A stretch of DNA of 64,000 nt from Achromobacter sp. UMC46 (GCF_014170335.1 NZ_LZZS01000034.1:95123-159122), one strand, 5' to 3'; shown: positions 47,550 through 56,849, numbered from the stretch's first letter. The notes: a model not told the origin generated them from the letters alone. Program-made: numbers and translations.

Positions 47550-47573
47550 TCCACAATGTGGACATTTGTCTAC
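47550..47573. promoter_or_regulatory. Candidate IclR operator upstream of the Bug-dioxygenase operon
   Basis: TCCACA-A-TGTGGA (47550-47562) is an exact 6-1-6 palindrome, overlapped by a looser one, GTGGACAT/TTGTCTAC. It lies about 85 bases before the start codon of the first gene. IclR regulators bind short palindromes of this kind. Confidence 0.55.
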
Positions 47574-47645
47574 GAAAAATATGAGTAAAGGATTTGAGGA
47601 GGAGTGTCACTGGAATTCGGCAGGCGGCCCTCCCTGAATACGTCC

Positions 47646-47679
47646 GAAAAAAAAAGCCGACGGGCGATGCCGTCGGCTT
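47646..47679 (-). terminator. Intrinsic terminator after the FAD-linked oxidase gene
   Basis: Read on the minus strand, AAGCCGACGG pairs with CCGTCGGCTT around a 6-nt loop, followed by nine T. Confidence 0.88.
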
Positions 47680-47714
47680 GAGGGGTGGCGGGCGGCGCGG
47701 TCGCCGCGCGGCGC

Positions 47715-49124
47715 TTACCAGGACACGATCTTGCCCGGATTCAGGATGTTGTGCGGATCAAACGCATGCTTCAGGCTGCGCATCAAGTCCAGCGCGTCTT
47801 CGCCGTGCTCTTCGGCCATGAACTGCATCTTGTGCAGGCCCACGCCGTGTTCACCCGTGCAGGTGCCGTCCGCGGCGATCGCGCGGCGCACCAGATTGTG
47901 GTTGATCGTTTCGGACTCTTCCCACTCCTTCGGATTATCGGCGTCCAGCAGCATCAGCACGTGGAAGTTGCCGTCACCGACGTGGCCGACGATGGTGTAC
48001 GGGAAGCTCGCGCGGTCCAGTTCCTCGACCGTGTCGCGCACGCAATCCGCCAACCGCGAGATCGGCACGCAGACATCGGTGGTGCTGGCGCGGCAGCCGG
48101 GCCGCAATTGCAGGCCGGCGAAGTAGGCATTGTGACGGGCCGTCCAGAGGCGGCTGCGGTCTTCGGGGCGCTCGGCCCATTCGAAGTCCATGCCGCCGTG
48201 CTCGGCCGTGATCGCCTGCACCGTTTCGGCCTGCTCCTGCACGCCGGCCGGGCTGCCGTGGAACTCGAACACCAGCAACGGCGTTTCGCGCAAGGAAAGC
48301 TTGCTGTACTGGTTGACCGACCGCACGCTGGCGGCATCCATGAATTCGACGCGCGCGATCGGCACGCCCATCTGGATGATCTCGATCACGCTCTGGACCG
48401 CATCGTCCAGCGTGGGGAAATTGCAGACCGCGGCGGACACGGCCTCGGGCTGCGGATACAGGCGCACCGTCACTTCCGTGATGATGCCGAGCGTGCCTTC
48501 GCTGCCGACGAAAATGCGCGTCAGGTCGTAGCCTGCCGACGATTTGCGCGCGCGGCCCGCCGTGCGGATGATGCGGCCGTCGGCCGTCACCACCGTCAGC
48601 GACATGACGTTTTCGCGCATGGTGCCGTAGCGCACGGCGTTGGTGCCCGAGGCCCGCGTGGCGGCCATGCCGCCCAGGCTGGCATCAGCGCCCGGATCGA
48701 TCGGGAAGAACAGGCCGGTGCTGCGGATTTCTTCATTCAGCTGCTTGCGCAGCACGCCCGCCTGCACGCTGGCGGTCAGGTCTTCGGCGTTGATCGCCAG
48801 CACCTTGTTCATCTGCGACAGGTCCAGGCTGATGCCGCCCTGGATCGCCAGGACGTGGCCTTCCAGCGAAGAGCCCGCGCCATAGGGAATCAACGGAACA
48901 CGATGCGCATTGCACAGCTTGGCGATCTCGGCCACCTCTTCGGTGGTGTGCGCGAAAACGACGGCGTCCGGCAGCATGGGCGGATACGGCGATTCGTCGC
49001 GGCCATGGTGTTCGCACACGGCGGAGGACTCGGACAGGCGGTCGCCAAAGCGCGCGCGCAAGGCATCCAGACAGGCGGCCGGCACCGGGCGGCGCAACGT
49101 TTCAGCGTGCAAGGGAGCATTCAT
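47715..49124 (-). CDS. FAD-linked 2-hydroxyacid dehydrogenase (D-lactate dehydrogenase type)
   Basis: This 469-residue flavoprotein is related to GlcD and mitochondrial D-lactate dehydrogenase. It shows VPLIPYGAGSSLEGHVLAIQGG and GADASLGGMAATRASGTNAVRYGTM for FAD, and GHVGDGNFHVLML with GTCTGEHGVGLHKMQ for catalysis. It is 469 residues, shorter than GlcD here, and alone without an iron-sulfur subunit, so it likely donates electrons directly to a cytochrome or quinone. D-lactate is the most likely substrate but is not proven. Confidence 0.9.
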   Translation of the reverse strand: MNAPLHAETLRRPVPAACLDALRARFGDRLSESSAVCEHHGRDESPYPPMLPDAVVFAHTTEEVAEIAKLCNAHRVPLIPYGAGSSLEGHVLAIQGGISLDLSQMNKVLAINAEDLTASVQAGVLRKQLNEEIRSTGLFFPIDPGADASLGGMAATRASGTNAVRYGTMRENVMSLTVVTADGRIIRTAGRARKSSAGYDLTRIFVGSEGTLGIITEVTVRLYPQPEAVSAAVCNFPTLDDAVQSVIEIIQMGVPIARVEFMDAASVRSVNQYSKLSLRETPLLVFEFHGSPAGVQEQAETVQAITAEHGGMDFEWAERPEDRSRLWTARHNAYFAGLQLRPGCRASTTDVCVPISRLADCVRDTVEELDRASFPYTIVGHVGDGNFHVLMLLDADNPKEWEESETINHNLVRRAIAADGTCTGEHGVGLHKMQFMAEEHGEDALDLMRSLKHAFDPHNILNPGKIVSW

Positions 49125-49227
49125 GATCAGCGTGTTCTCGGGGTTCGGTAACCGAATATTCTACGCCGCCGCGCGTGCTGCGCCGCACACCGCCCCAGGC
49201 AGGCGACGAGCGGCGCGGACACGGGCT

Positions 49228-50301
49228 TTATTTGCCGGAGGTCAGCGCGACCCGACGGCGCTCGCGCACAGCATGCGCCAGACGGTCCAGCACGGCCACC
49301 GACGCATCCCAATCGATGCAGCCGTCGGTGATGCTCTGGCCGTAGACCAGCGGCTTGCCAGGCACCATGTCCTGGCGCCCGCCCAGCAAGTGGCTTTCGA
49401 CCATGACGCCGACCAGGCGCGCGTCGCCCGCTTCCATCTGGCGCGCCACGTCCTCGATCACCCGCGGCTGGTTCTCGGGGTCCTTGCTGCTGTTGGCGTG
49501 GCTGGCGTCCACCATGATGCGTTGGGCCAGGCCTGCCTTGGACACGTCCTGGCAGGCGGCGTCCACGCTGGCGGCGTCATAGTTCGGCGTTTTGCCGCCG
49601 CGCAGGATGACGTGGCAGTCTTCGTTGCCGGCCGTCGACACGATCGCCGAATGCCCGCCCTTGGTCACCGACAGGAAATGGTGCGGCTGCGACGCGGCCT
49701 TGATGGCGTCGACCGCGATCTTCACGTTGCCGTCCGTGCCGTTCTTGAATCCCACCGGACACGACAATCCCGAGGCCAGTTCGCGATGCACCTGGCTTTC
49801 CGTCGTCCGTGCCCCGATCGCCCCCCAGGAGACCAGATCCGCGATGTATTGCGGGGTAATCATGTCCAGGAACTCGCAGCCCGCCGGCAACCCCAGGCTG
49901 TTGATGTCCAGCAGCAACTCGCGGGCCACGCGCACGCCCTTGTTGATGTCGAAGCTGCCGTCCAGGTCCGGGTCGTTGATCAGGCCCTTCCAGCCCACCG
50001 TGGTGCGCGGCTTTTCGAAGTACACGCGCATCACGATTTCCAGGTCGGCGCTCAGCCGGTCGCGCACCGGCTTCAGGCGCTTCGCGTATTCGATGGCGGC
50101 CCGCGTGTCATGGATCGAACACGGCCCGATCACGACGATCATGCGGTCGTCCATGCCGTGCAGGATGCGGTGCATGCCCTGGCGGGCGGCGAATACGGTA
50201 TCGGACGCCTCCTTCGTGCACGCGAACTCGCGCATCACGTGCGCGGGCGGATTCAGTTCCTTGATTTCTCGGATACGAAGGTCGTCGGTATTGTGTGACA
50301 C
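49228..50301 (-). CDS. aroG: 3-deoxy-7-phosphoheptulonate synthase (class I DAHP synthase)
   Basis: AroG condenses phosphoenolpyruvate and erythrose 4-phosphate in the first step of the shikimate pathway to Phe, Tyr and Trp. The 357-residue protein has the class I signature: MIVVIGPCSIHDTRAAIEYA, RVYFEKPRTTVGWKGLINDPDLDGS, WGAIGARTTESQVHRELASG, SVTKGGHSAIV and DASHANSSKDPENQP. The start is GTG 50301, with GGAGCAG 8 nt ahead; no ATG fits. Upstream is a leader region with a Phe/Tyr-rich peptide and an attenuator (50369-50506), so expression probably depends on charged tRNA-Phe/Tyr. Confidence 0.96.
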   Translation of the reverse strand: MSHNTDDLRIREIKELNPPAHVMREFACTKEASDTVFAARQGMHRILHGMDDRMIVVIGPCSIHDTRAAIEYAKRLKPVRDRLSADLEIVMRVYFEKPRTTVGWKGLINDPDLDGSFDINKGVRVARELLLDINSLGLPAGCEFLDMITPQYIADLVSWGAIGARTTESQVHRELASGLSCPVGFKNGTDGNVKIAVDAIKAASQPHHFLSVTKGGHSAIVSTAGNEDCHVILRGGKTPNYDAASVDAACQDVSKAGLAQRIMVDASHANSSKDPENQPRVIEDVARQMEAGDARLVGVMVESHLLGGRQDMVPGKPLVYGQSITDGCIDWDASVAVLDRLAHAVRERRRVALTSGK

Positions 50302-50368
50302 GGTACTGCTCCTGGGTTGCCCGCCAACGGGGTCCATCCCGAACGGTCTTTCCCGATCCTGGCGGCAC

Positions 50369-50401
50369 AAAAAAAGCCGCCAGTTCGCTGGCGGCTTTTT
50401 T
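50369..50401 (-). promoter_or_regulatory. Attenuator terminator of aroG
   Basis: On the minus strand, GCCGCCAG pairs with CTGGCGGC around CGAA, with A residues before and T residues after. It lies about 70 nt before the aroG start and after the leader peptide, so it would end transcripts before aroG. Its 5' arm is complementary to CGCTGGCGG in the leader (50446-50454), which allows a competing antiterminator. Confidence 0.82.
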
Positions 50402-50422
50402 GGGGGGGATTCTTTCCAAACT

Positions 50423-50506
50423 TCAGATTGAGCGCGTCCCTTCCTCCGCCAGCGGCTTCAGAAAACCATAAAAATAAAAATAAAAGGCGGGGGACGCGAA
50501 TTTCAT
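50423..50506 (-). CDS. Aromatic leader peptide of aroG (27 residues)
   Basis: A 27-codon frame, ATG 50506 to TGA 50423, contains the run Phe-Tyr-Phe-Tyr-Phe-Tyr-Gly-Phe at residues 8-15. Six of these eight codons are Phe or Tyr alternating without interruption, with an additional Phe at residue 3. The frame lies between the tldD stop and aroG, directly upstream of the attenuator. Such a run is what an attenuation leader needs: ribosome stalling when charged tRNA-Phe or tRNA-Tyr is short. The ribosome-binding site is weak (GAG about 10 nt upstream). Confidence 0.75.
   Translation of the reverse strand: MKFASPAFYFYFYGFLKPLAEEGTRSI
50432..50498 (-). promoter_or_regulatory. Pause helix and antiterminator segments of the aroG leader
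   Basis: CGCGTCCC (50498-50491) and CCGCC (50490-50486), just before the Phe/Tyr run, can pair with GGGACGCG (50440-50433) and GGCGG (50450-50446), which lie after it. The second segment also holds CGCTGGCGG (50454-50446), which pairs perfectly over 9 bases with CCGCCAGCG of the terminator (50394-50386). The two alternatives exclude each other. Confidence 0.7.
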
Positions 50507-50514
50507 GGGGATTG

Positions 50515-50544
50515 ACTCTAGCACAGATTATTCGGACCGTCACA
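50515..50544 (-). promoter_or_regulatory. Candidate promoter of the aroG leader
   Basis: Minus strand: TGTGAC (50544-50539), 18 bases, then TGC-TAGAGT (50520-50515), an extended -10 similar to that of the CAT tRNA. The leader would start within about 10 bases of the leader ATG. Confidence 0.4.
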
Positions 50545-50578
50545 TCGTTTTTGGGGGACGCGACGGCCGGGCATCCTC

Positions 50579-52039
50579 TCAGGCCGTGCCGCCGACCGTC
50601 AGGCCTTCCATGCGCACGGTCGGCATGCCCACGCCCACCGGCACGCTCTGGCCATCCTTGCCGCAGGTGCCCACGCCCGAATCCAGCTGGAGGTCGTTGC
50701 CGATCATCGTGACGCGGGTCATGGCGTCGGGGCCGTTGCCGATCAGGGTGGCGCCCTTGACCGGATAGGTCACCTTGCCGTCTTCGATCATGTAGGCCTC
50801 GGAAGCCGAGAACACGAATTTGCCGCTGGTGATGTCGACCTGGCCGCCGCCGAAGTTCACCGCGTACAGCCCGCGCTTCACGGACGACACGATTTCCTCG
50901 GCCGGCTTGTCGCCCGCCAGCATGTAGGTGTTGGTCATGCGCGGCATGGGCAGGTGCGCGAAGGACTCGCGCCGGCCGTTGCCGGTGGCGGCCGTCTTCA
51001 TCAGGCGAGCGTTCAGCGTGTCTTGCATGTAGCCGCGCAGGATGCCGTCTTCGATCAGCACGTTGCGCTGGGTGGCGTTGCCTTCGTCGTCGATGTTGAG
51101 CGAGCCGCGGCGGTCCGGCAGCGTGCCGTCATCCACCACGGTCACGCCCTTGGAAGCGACGCGTTCGCCGATACGGCCGGAGAACACGCTGGAACCCTTG
51201 CGGTTGAAGTCGCCTTCCAATCCGTGTCCCACCGCTTCGTGCAGCAGGATGCCGGGCCAGCCCGAACCCAGCACCACCGTCATCTCGCCGGCCGGCGCGG
51301 GACGCGCTTCCAGGTTCACCATGGCTTCGTGCACGGCGCGCTCGACATAGCTTTGCAGCATCTCGTCAGTGAAGTAGGCCAGGCCCAGGCGTCCGCCGCC
51401 ACCCGCATGGCCCATTTCGCGGCGGCCATTGCGTTCGGCGATCACGGTCAGCGACAGGCGCACCAGCGGACGCACGTCGGCGGCCAGGCGGCCATCGCTG
51501 CCCGCGACCAGCACGACGTCATATTCGGCGCCCAGTCCCGCCATCACCTGGATGACGTGGGGATCGCGCGCACGCGCCATGCGTTCGATGCGCTCAAGCA
51601 GCGCGACCTTTTCCGGTGCACTCAACGTCGCCACGGGATCGATGTCCGCGTACAGGCTGCGGCCCATCTCGGCCTCGCGGTGCGCCGCCACCTTGACCTT
51701 GCCCGCACCGCGGCGCGCGATGCCGCGCACGGCATGCGCCGATGACAGCAAGGCATCTGCCGACAGGGAATCGGAATACGCGAAAGCGGTCTTCTCGCCA
51801 CTGACGGCGCGCACGCCCACGCCCTGGCTGATCGAGAAGCTGCCGGTCTTGACGATGCCCTCTTCCAGGCTCCACCCCTCGCTGCGCGTGTACTGGAAGT
51901 ACAGGTCGGCGTAATCGACCTTGTGGGTGAAGATTTCACCCAGCGCGCGCGCCATGTCCGCTTCAGTCAGACCCCAGGGGTCCAGCAGCAGCGATTTGGC
52001 GGTGGCAAGGGATGCAATAGCGGGATCAGTGATTTTCAT
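50579..52039 (-). CDS. tldD: Metalloprotease TldD
   Basis: This 486-residue subunit of the TldD/TldE protease degrades unfolded small proteins and matures modified peptides. The zinc-binding HEAVGHGLEGDFN (about residues 263-275) has the HExxxH arrangement of the family, with the C-terminal GTCGKDGQSVPVGVGMPTVRM. The usual start is ATG 52039. It is upstream of the aroG leader on the same strand; no TldE (PmbA) gene is in the window. Confidence 0.95.
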   Translation of the reverse strand: MKITDPAIASLATAKSLLLDPWGLTEADMARALGEIFTHKVDYADLYFQYTRSEGWSLEEGIVKTGSFSISQGVGVRAVSGEKTAFAYSDSLSADALLSSAHAVRGIARRGAGKVKVAAHREAEMGRSLYADIDPVATLSAPEKVALLERIERMARARDPHVIQVMAGLGAEYDVVLVAGSDGRLAADVRPLVRLSLTVIAERNGRREMGHAGGGGRLGLAYFTDEMLQSYVERAVHEAMVNLEARPAPAGEMTVVLGSGWPGILLHEAVGHGLEGDFNRKGSSVFSGRIGERVASKGVTVVDDGTLPDRRGSLNIDDEGNATQRNVLIEDGILRGYMQDTLNARLMKTAATGNGRRESFAHLPMPRMTNTYMLAGDKPAEEIVSSVKRGLYAVNFGGGQVDITSGKFVFSASEAYMIEDGKVTYPVKGATLIGNGPDAMTRVTMIGNDLQLDSGVGTCGKDGQSVPVGVGMPTVRMEGLTVGGTA

Positions 52040-52876
52040 AGGCTCTATTCAGGGGGCGCCGGCGCGGCATGGTCGCGCGCGCTTGCGTTGACGCTCAAGA
52101 CCGTATCGTAACGCCGACCAGGGGCCGGCGTCCCGCCCCGCACCAAAAGACGCACGGCGCCCGGGTCGGGCCTCAGGCCGGAAAACCAAATGGACATTAT
52201 CGACACGTGAATCAGATGGGGGCGCAATATTGAGTATCAAGTTAAGCAATTGCGACCAAACTTTGTTCCGCCACATAACAGTTTCGTCAGCTTCTCCGCC
52301 TGCTGCACCCACCTTGGAACACCTTGGCGTACAAGGACGTCAAATGCGGCAGACTCGTCATACAACCAAGAAATTTATGTCACCCGAGCGCCTGCTCGGT
52401 TCGTTTCAGTTCCCTATCATTCTCAAAGTGCGGGAAAGCCAAAATGTATGACGGCGGGTCGAAACGGCTGACCAGGGATGTTTTCGTCATCAGATCGAGG
52501 CATTGAAAGTCCCACGGCAAATGCAGGCCTTTAAATGGAAACACCCGGTTCAATCTCTCCTCCCGTCAGACCGAATCACCCCGATCTGCTCGGTATACGA
52601 AACAAAAATGCCCCAAGTTGAGGCCATCGCCTCTCATTCGTCCACCTTTCGAACCAAAACGTCGATTGTTTCAAGTTGTCCCAAATTTGGGAATATTCTT
52701 CCCAATACTTGTTCCTTGCGCGCATCCGCAAGCCTAAAGGCTCTCCGACCCTTTTGATACAAAGTAATTAGTCCGAAAATAGAGAAGTCAAGCCGTAACT
52801 TCTGTATTATGCGAAGCACAACAAATAAACATAACTTTGCCGGCGATTAAAGCAGTTCCATAATCAGGAATAAACC
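52040..52876. other. Long AT-rich region upstream of the H-NS gene
   Basis: These 837 bases have lower GC than any flanking gene, and no frame in it looks coding. It holds CCCAAATTTGGG (52680-52691) overlapping TTGGGAA-N5-TTCCCAA (52687-52705), a nested palindrome. AT-rich curved DNA of this kind is itself a typical H-NS target, so autoregulation is plausible. A TATTAT hexamer at 52805-52810 may be a -10. Confidence 0.5.
52680..52705. promoter_or_regulatory. Nested palindromes in the H-NS upstream region
   Basis: CCCAAATTTGGG and TTGGGAA-TATTC-TTCCCAA share the TTGGG block, so three CCCAA/TTGGG half-sites lie within 26 bases, about 170 bases before the H-NS gene. Confidence 0.5.
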
Positions 52877-53260
52877 ATGGCCCGAGAAACATACGCAGCA
52901 CTGCAAGCAAAGATCGAAAAGGAAATCAACAAGCTCCAAAAGAAGGCAGAAGTCCTTCAAACGAAGCGCCGCAAGCCCGTGATCACGTCCATCATCAATT
53001 CCATGCGTGAATACGACATCACGCCGGAAGAGATCGTCGCCGCTTATGGCACAGGCAAGCCCGTGCGCGCGGCCGCAGGCGGCCGACGCAAGGCTGGCGC
53101 GGCCGGGCGCCCCGCCACCGCCGCCAAGCGGGCAGTTGCGCCGAAGTATCGCCACCCCCAAACCGGTGAAACCTGGAGCGGCCGCGGCAAAGCCCCGCGT
53201 TGGCTCGCCGCTGAAGAAGCTTCAGGCGCGACACGCGACAGTTTTCTTATCAAAGAATAA
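52877..53260 (+). CDS. H-NS family nucleoid protein (BpH3-type)
   Basis: This 127-residue protein has an N-terminal coiled-coil oligomerisation part (MARETYAALQAKIEKEINKL, about residues 1-40), an Ala/Arg/Lys linker and the H-NS DNA-binding motif YRHPQTGETWSGRGKAPRWLA near the C-terminus. Bordetella relatives carry one such protein that silences AT-rich horizontally acquired DNA. It has a long AT-rich upstream region and a strong terminator after it. Confidence 0.9.
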   Translation: MARETYAALQAKIEKEINKLQKKAEVLQTKRRKPVITSIINSMREYDITPEEIVAAYGTGKPVRAAAGGRRKAGAAGRPATAAKRAVAPKYRHPQTGETWSGRGKAPRWLAAEEASGATRDSFLIKE

Positions 53261-53282
53261 AACCTATCCAGCAGTAACAAAT

Positions 53283-53318
53283 AAATCGGCGCACCAATCT
53301 GGTGCGCCGATTTTATTT
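53283..53318. terminator. Bidirectional terminator after the H-NS gene
   Basis: A 14-bp stem (AAATCGGCGCACCA with TGGTGCGCCGATTT) is flanked by A-rich and T-rich sequence, so it can serve the convergent DUF4136 gene too. Confidence 0.88.
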
Positions 53319-53345
53319 AAGGGACCCGCCGAAAAGGCGGCGGAC

Positions 53346-53984
53346 TTAGCGAAGCGGGAATTCGATTTCGCGCTCGGCCCCATTATTTCCGGGAAAATTG
53401 TCAAATATTGCACGGACCAGATAGGGCATCGTGCGCACAAAATCATCGCCCTGGCTGAGTATGAAGGCGCTGGAACGATATACCTCGGCACCGTTGCGCT
53501 GGGTATCGCGGATCTTCAGGCTGAGCGTATTGCGCTGGACGGCCATAGGCACATCGACCCAATCCGGCCCCCAGTAACCGTACCCGGGCCCCCACGCACG
53601 CGGACCGTAATAACCGCCGTACCCATAGCCGCCATAAAAGTACGGATCATAGGGGCGCCGCACCATGATCTGGGTCTGGCTGGTGCCATAGGTGAATGAA
53701 ACCTCGAAGCGGCCCTTGGATCCCGGTTGAGCCTCGACCAGCCCGGTCGCGCCGATGCCGGCGCGCACCATGTCCTGATAAGACTGGTATTCCAGATTAT
53801 TGACCTGGTTGGGATCGGACGCGACAAACTGATAAGTCTGGCCTTCGACGCCCGCCGGCCATTGCTGGAACGACGTGACCCGGGCGGACACCGAGGGCGC
53901 CGCGCATCCAGTCAATGCCAGTACCCCCGCGACAGCCAATAAACCGGCCCAACGGCCTACACTGAACATGGACAACCTGGACAT
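53346..53984 (-). CDS. DUF4136-domain lipoprotein
   Basis: The 212-residue precursor has a signal peptide ending in the lipobox LTGC (Cys at about 27). The mature part contains the DUF4136 region and an unusual Tyr/Gly-rich stretch (PYFYGGYGYGGYYGPRAWGPG, about 115-135). Envelope location is expected. The function of the family is unknown. It is convergent with the H-NS gene. Confidence 0.83.
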   Translation of the reverse strand: MSRLSMFSVGRWAGLLAVAGVLALTGCAAPSVSARVTSFQQWPAGVEGQTYQFVASDPNQVNNLEYQSYQDMVRAGIGATGLVEAQPGSKGRFEVSFTYGTSQTQIMVRRPYDPYFYGGYGYGGYYGPRAWGPGYGYWGPDWVDVPMAVQRNTLSLKIRDTQRNGAEVYRSSAFILSQGDDFVRTMPYLVRAIFDNFPGNNGAEREIEFPLR

Positions 53985-54133
53985 TCTGCGACTCCTCTAG
54001 CGCGCGACGGCGCCATCATACTGAGCTTTGACAGGGCGCAAGGCAAAAAGTTTGCCGTAGCCTGCAAGCGTCAAGCGAACCGTCGCGGCCACCTACTACA
54101 ATAGAACCCTCGTTCAATCAGGACTGCCACTCC

Positions 54134-56839
54134 ATGCGCACCGACACGCCCATTACCGTTTATCGCAAGGATTACCAGCCCTACCCGTACGACATTCCTG
54201 AAGTCGCCCTGGCCTTCGATCTGGCGCCCGACGCCACCGAGGTGCGGTGCACCATGCGCGTGCAACGCAAACCCGGCGCCAGCGCCGACGCCGCCTTGAT
54301 CCTGGATGGCGAAGACCTGGAACTCGTTTCGGTAGGCGTCAACGGCGCGGCGCTGGCCGCCGACGGCTATCACCTGTCGGACCACAGCCTGGCGGTCTAC
54401 GGCCTGCCGGCCGAGGCCACGGTCGAGATCGTCAGCCGCTGCAAGCCGTCGGCCAATTCCACGCTAATGGGCCTGTACGTCTCGGGCGGCAACTTTTTCA
54501 CCCAATGCGAAGCCGAAGGCTTCCGCCGCATCACCTGGTTCGCCGACCGACCCGATGTCATGTCGCGCTATCGCGTGACCCTGCGCGCCGCCCCTGAATA
54601 TCCCGTGCTGCTGTCCAACGGCAACCTGATGGCTTCGCGCCAATTGCCCGACGGCCGCAATGAGGTCGAATGGGAAGACCCGTTCCCCAAGCCCTGCTAC
54701 TTGTTCGCGCTGGTCGCGGGCAACCTGACCCACCGCGAAACCACGGTCACGACGGCCAGCGGCCGCGACGTGCTGCTACAGGTCTATAGCGACCCGGGCT
54801 CTGAAACCAAGACGGAATGGGCGCTGGATTCGCTGGTGCGCGCGCTGCGTTGGGACGAGACCCGCTTCGGCCTGGAGCTGGACCTGGACCGCTTCATGAT
54901 CGTGGCCGTCCACGACTTCAACATGGGCGCGATGGAGAACAAGGGCCTGAACATCTTCAACGCCGCCTACGTGCTGGCCGACCCCGACACCGCCACCGAC
55001 GCCAACTACGAGGGCATCGAGTCCGTCATCGGCCACGAGTACTTCCATAACTGGACCGGCAACCGCGTCACCTGCCGCGACTGGTTCCAGCTGAGCCTGA
55101 AAGAAGGCCTGACGGTCTTCCGCGACCAGGAATTCAGCGCGGACATGATGGCGCAAGACATGGACGCGACTGCGGCGGCCAGCGCCCGAGCGGTCAAGCG
55201 CATCGACGACGTGGTGGCGCTGCGCGCCGCCCAGTTCCCGGAAGATGCGGGCCCGATGGCCCACCCCATCCGGCCCGAGAGCTATCAGGAAATCGGCAAT
55301 TTCTACACGGCCACCGTGTATGAGAAAGGCGCCGAAGTCATCCGCATGCAGCACACCCTGTTGGGCGAGGAAGGTTTCCGCGCCGGCATGGACGAGTATT
55401 TCCGCCGCCACGACGGCCAGGCCGTGACTTGCGATGACTTCGTCGCCGCCATGGAATCGGTCTATGTGGGCCAGCACCCAGGCCGCGACCTGTCGGTGTT
55501 CCGCCGCTGGTACCGCCAGGCGGGCACGCCGCGCGTCGCCGTCGCGCTGGAGCACGACGCCGCCACGCGCCGCTGCACGGTCACGCTGACCCAGGACTGC
55601 CAACCGGTGGGCGTCGAGAAAAAGGCCGGCGCCGACTACGTCAAGGCGCCGTACCACATCCCGTTCGCGATCGGCCTGCTGGACCGCGACGGCCGCGCCC
55701 TGCGCTTGCGGCTGGACGGCGCCGTCCACGACACGGCGCTGCTGGAACTGACGACGCAAAGCCAGCAATGGGTGTTCGACGACATCGCCGAGCGCCCGGT
55801 GCCTTCGCTGCTGCGTGATTTCTCGGCCCCTGTCATCGTGGACTACGACTGGAGCGATGAGGAACTGGCCCTGCTGTCCGCGCACGACGGCAATCCGTTC
55901 GCGCGTTGGGAAGCCGGCCAGGAACTGGCCACCCGCCAGATCCTGGCGCTGGCCGAAGCCCGCCAGGCCGGCCGCACGCTGCATGCCGACGCCGCCTTCA
56001 TCGACGCGTGGCGCGCGCTGCTGACCGACCCGGCCATCGACGCCGCCTACCGCGCCCGCGCGCTGGCGCTGCCGTCGGAGAAGACCCTGGCCGAGCGCAT
56101 GCAGGCCGTGGACCCGCCCGCGCTGGCCGTGGCCCGCGACTTCCTGCGTGCCGAACTCGGCCGCCAGCTTGCCGCCGAATTCCGCCAGGCGTTCGAACAG
56201 AACCAGACGCCGGGCGAGTACAGCCCGGCCCCGGTGCCGGCCGGCATGCGCGCGCTGAAGAACCTGGCGCTGAGCCATCTGTTGGCGGCGGGCGAACACG
56301 ACGCCCAGCGCCTGGCCGAGCAGCAATACGAGCGCGCCGGCAATATGACGGACAGCATGGCCGCGCTGTCCGCCCTGATCAACTACGGCCAGGGCGATTT
56401 CCCGCAGCAAGCGCTGGCCGCGTTCTACGACAAATGGCGCGACAACCCGCTGGTGGTGGACAAGTGGTTCGCCCTGCAGGCCGCGGCCCGTTCGACCACG
56501 GTGCAGACCGCGCGCGAACTGATGACGCATCCGGCATTCACGTTGCGCAACCCGAACCGGGCGCGCGCCCTGATTTTCCAGTTCTGCCTGAACAACGCAC
56601 GCGGCATGCACCACCCGGACGGCACGGGCTATGCCTTCTGGGCCGAGCAAGTGCTGGCGCTTGATGCGCTGAATCCGGAAATCGCGGCGCGCCTGGCACG
56701 CGCGCTGGACAACTGGTCGCGCTTCGTGCCGGCCCTGCGCACGCCCATGCAGGCCGCCCTGCAACGCGTGCGCGCCCACGAAGGCCTGTCGCGCAACGTG
56801 CAGGAAATCGTATCCAAGGCTTTAGAATTCGCAGCATAG
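54134..56839 (+). CDS. pepN: Aminopeptidase N
   Basis: This 901-residue M1-family zinc aminopeptidase removes N-terminal residues from peptides in the cytoplasm. The exopeptidase motif [11 protein letters not shown] (about 263-273) and zinc site HEYFHNW (HExxH, with the third Glu in [13 protein letters not shown]) are intact. Length matches PepN of E. coli (870) and relatives. The start ATG 54134 follows a weak upstream site. fbp follows 10 nt later, suggesting one transcript. Confidence 0.96.
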   Translation: MRTDTPITVYRKDYQPYPYDIPEVALAFDLAPDATEVRCTMRVQRKPGASADAALILDGEDLELVSVGVNGAALAADGYHLSDHSLAVYGLPAEATVEIVSRCKPSANSTLMGLYVSGGNFFTQCEAEGFRRITWFADRPDVMSRYRVTLRAAPEYPVLLSNGNLMASRQLPDGRNEVEWEDPFPKPCYLFALVAGNLTHRETTVTTASGRDVLLQVYSDPGSETKTEWALDSLVRALRWDETRFGLELDLDRFMIVAVHDFNMGAMENKGLNIFNAAYVLADPDTATDANYEGIESVIGHEYFHNWTGNRVTCRDWFQLSLKEGLTVFRDQEFSADMMAQDMDATAAASARAVKRIDDVVALRAAQFPEDAGPMAHPIRPESYQEIGNFYTATVYEKGAEVIRMQHTLLGEEGFRAGMDEYFRRHDGQAVTCDDFVAAMESVYVGQHPGRDLSVFRRWYRQAGTPRVAVALEHDAATRRCTVTLTQDCQPVGVEKKAGADYVKAPYHIPFAIGLLDRDGRALRLRLDGAVHDTALLELTTQSQQWVFDDIAERPVPSLLRDFSAPVIVDYDWSDEELALLSAHDGNPFARWEAGQELATRQILALAEARQAGRTLHADAAFIDAWRALLTDPAIDAAYRARALALPSEKTLAERMQAVDPPALAVARDFLRAELGRQLAAEFRQAFEQNQTPGEYSPAPVPAGMRALKNLALSHLLAAGEHDAQRLAEQQYERAGNMTDSMAALSALINYGQGDFPQQALAAFYDKWRDNPLVVDKWFALQAAARSTTVQTARELMTHPAFTLRNPNRARALIFQFCLNNARGMHHPDGTGYAFWAEQVLALDALNPEIAARLARALDNWSRFVPALRTPMQAALQRVRAHEGLSRNVQEIVSKALEFAA

Positions 56840-56849
56840 GGAGACCTTT

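Noticed and set aside
52250..52757. Short plus-strand frames upstream of the H-NS gene
   Set aside because: No ribosome-binding site or protein-like pattern; the AT-rich DNA produces stops and random frames.
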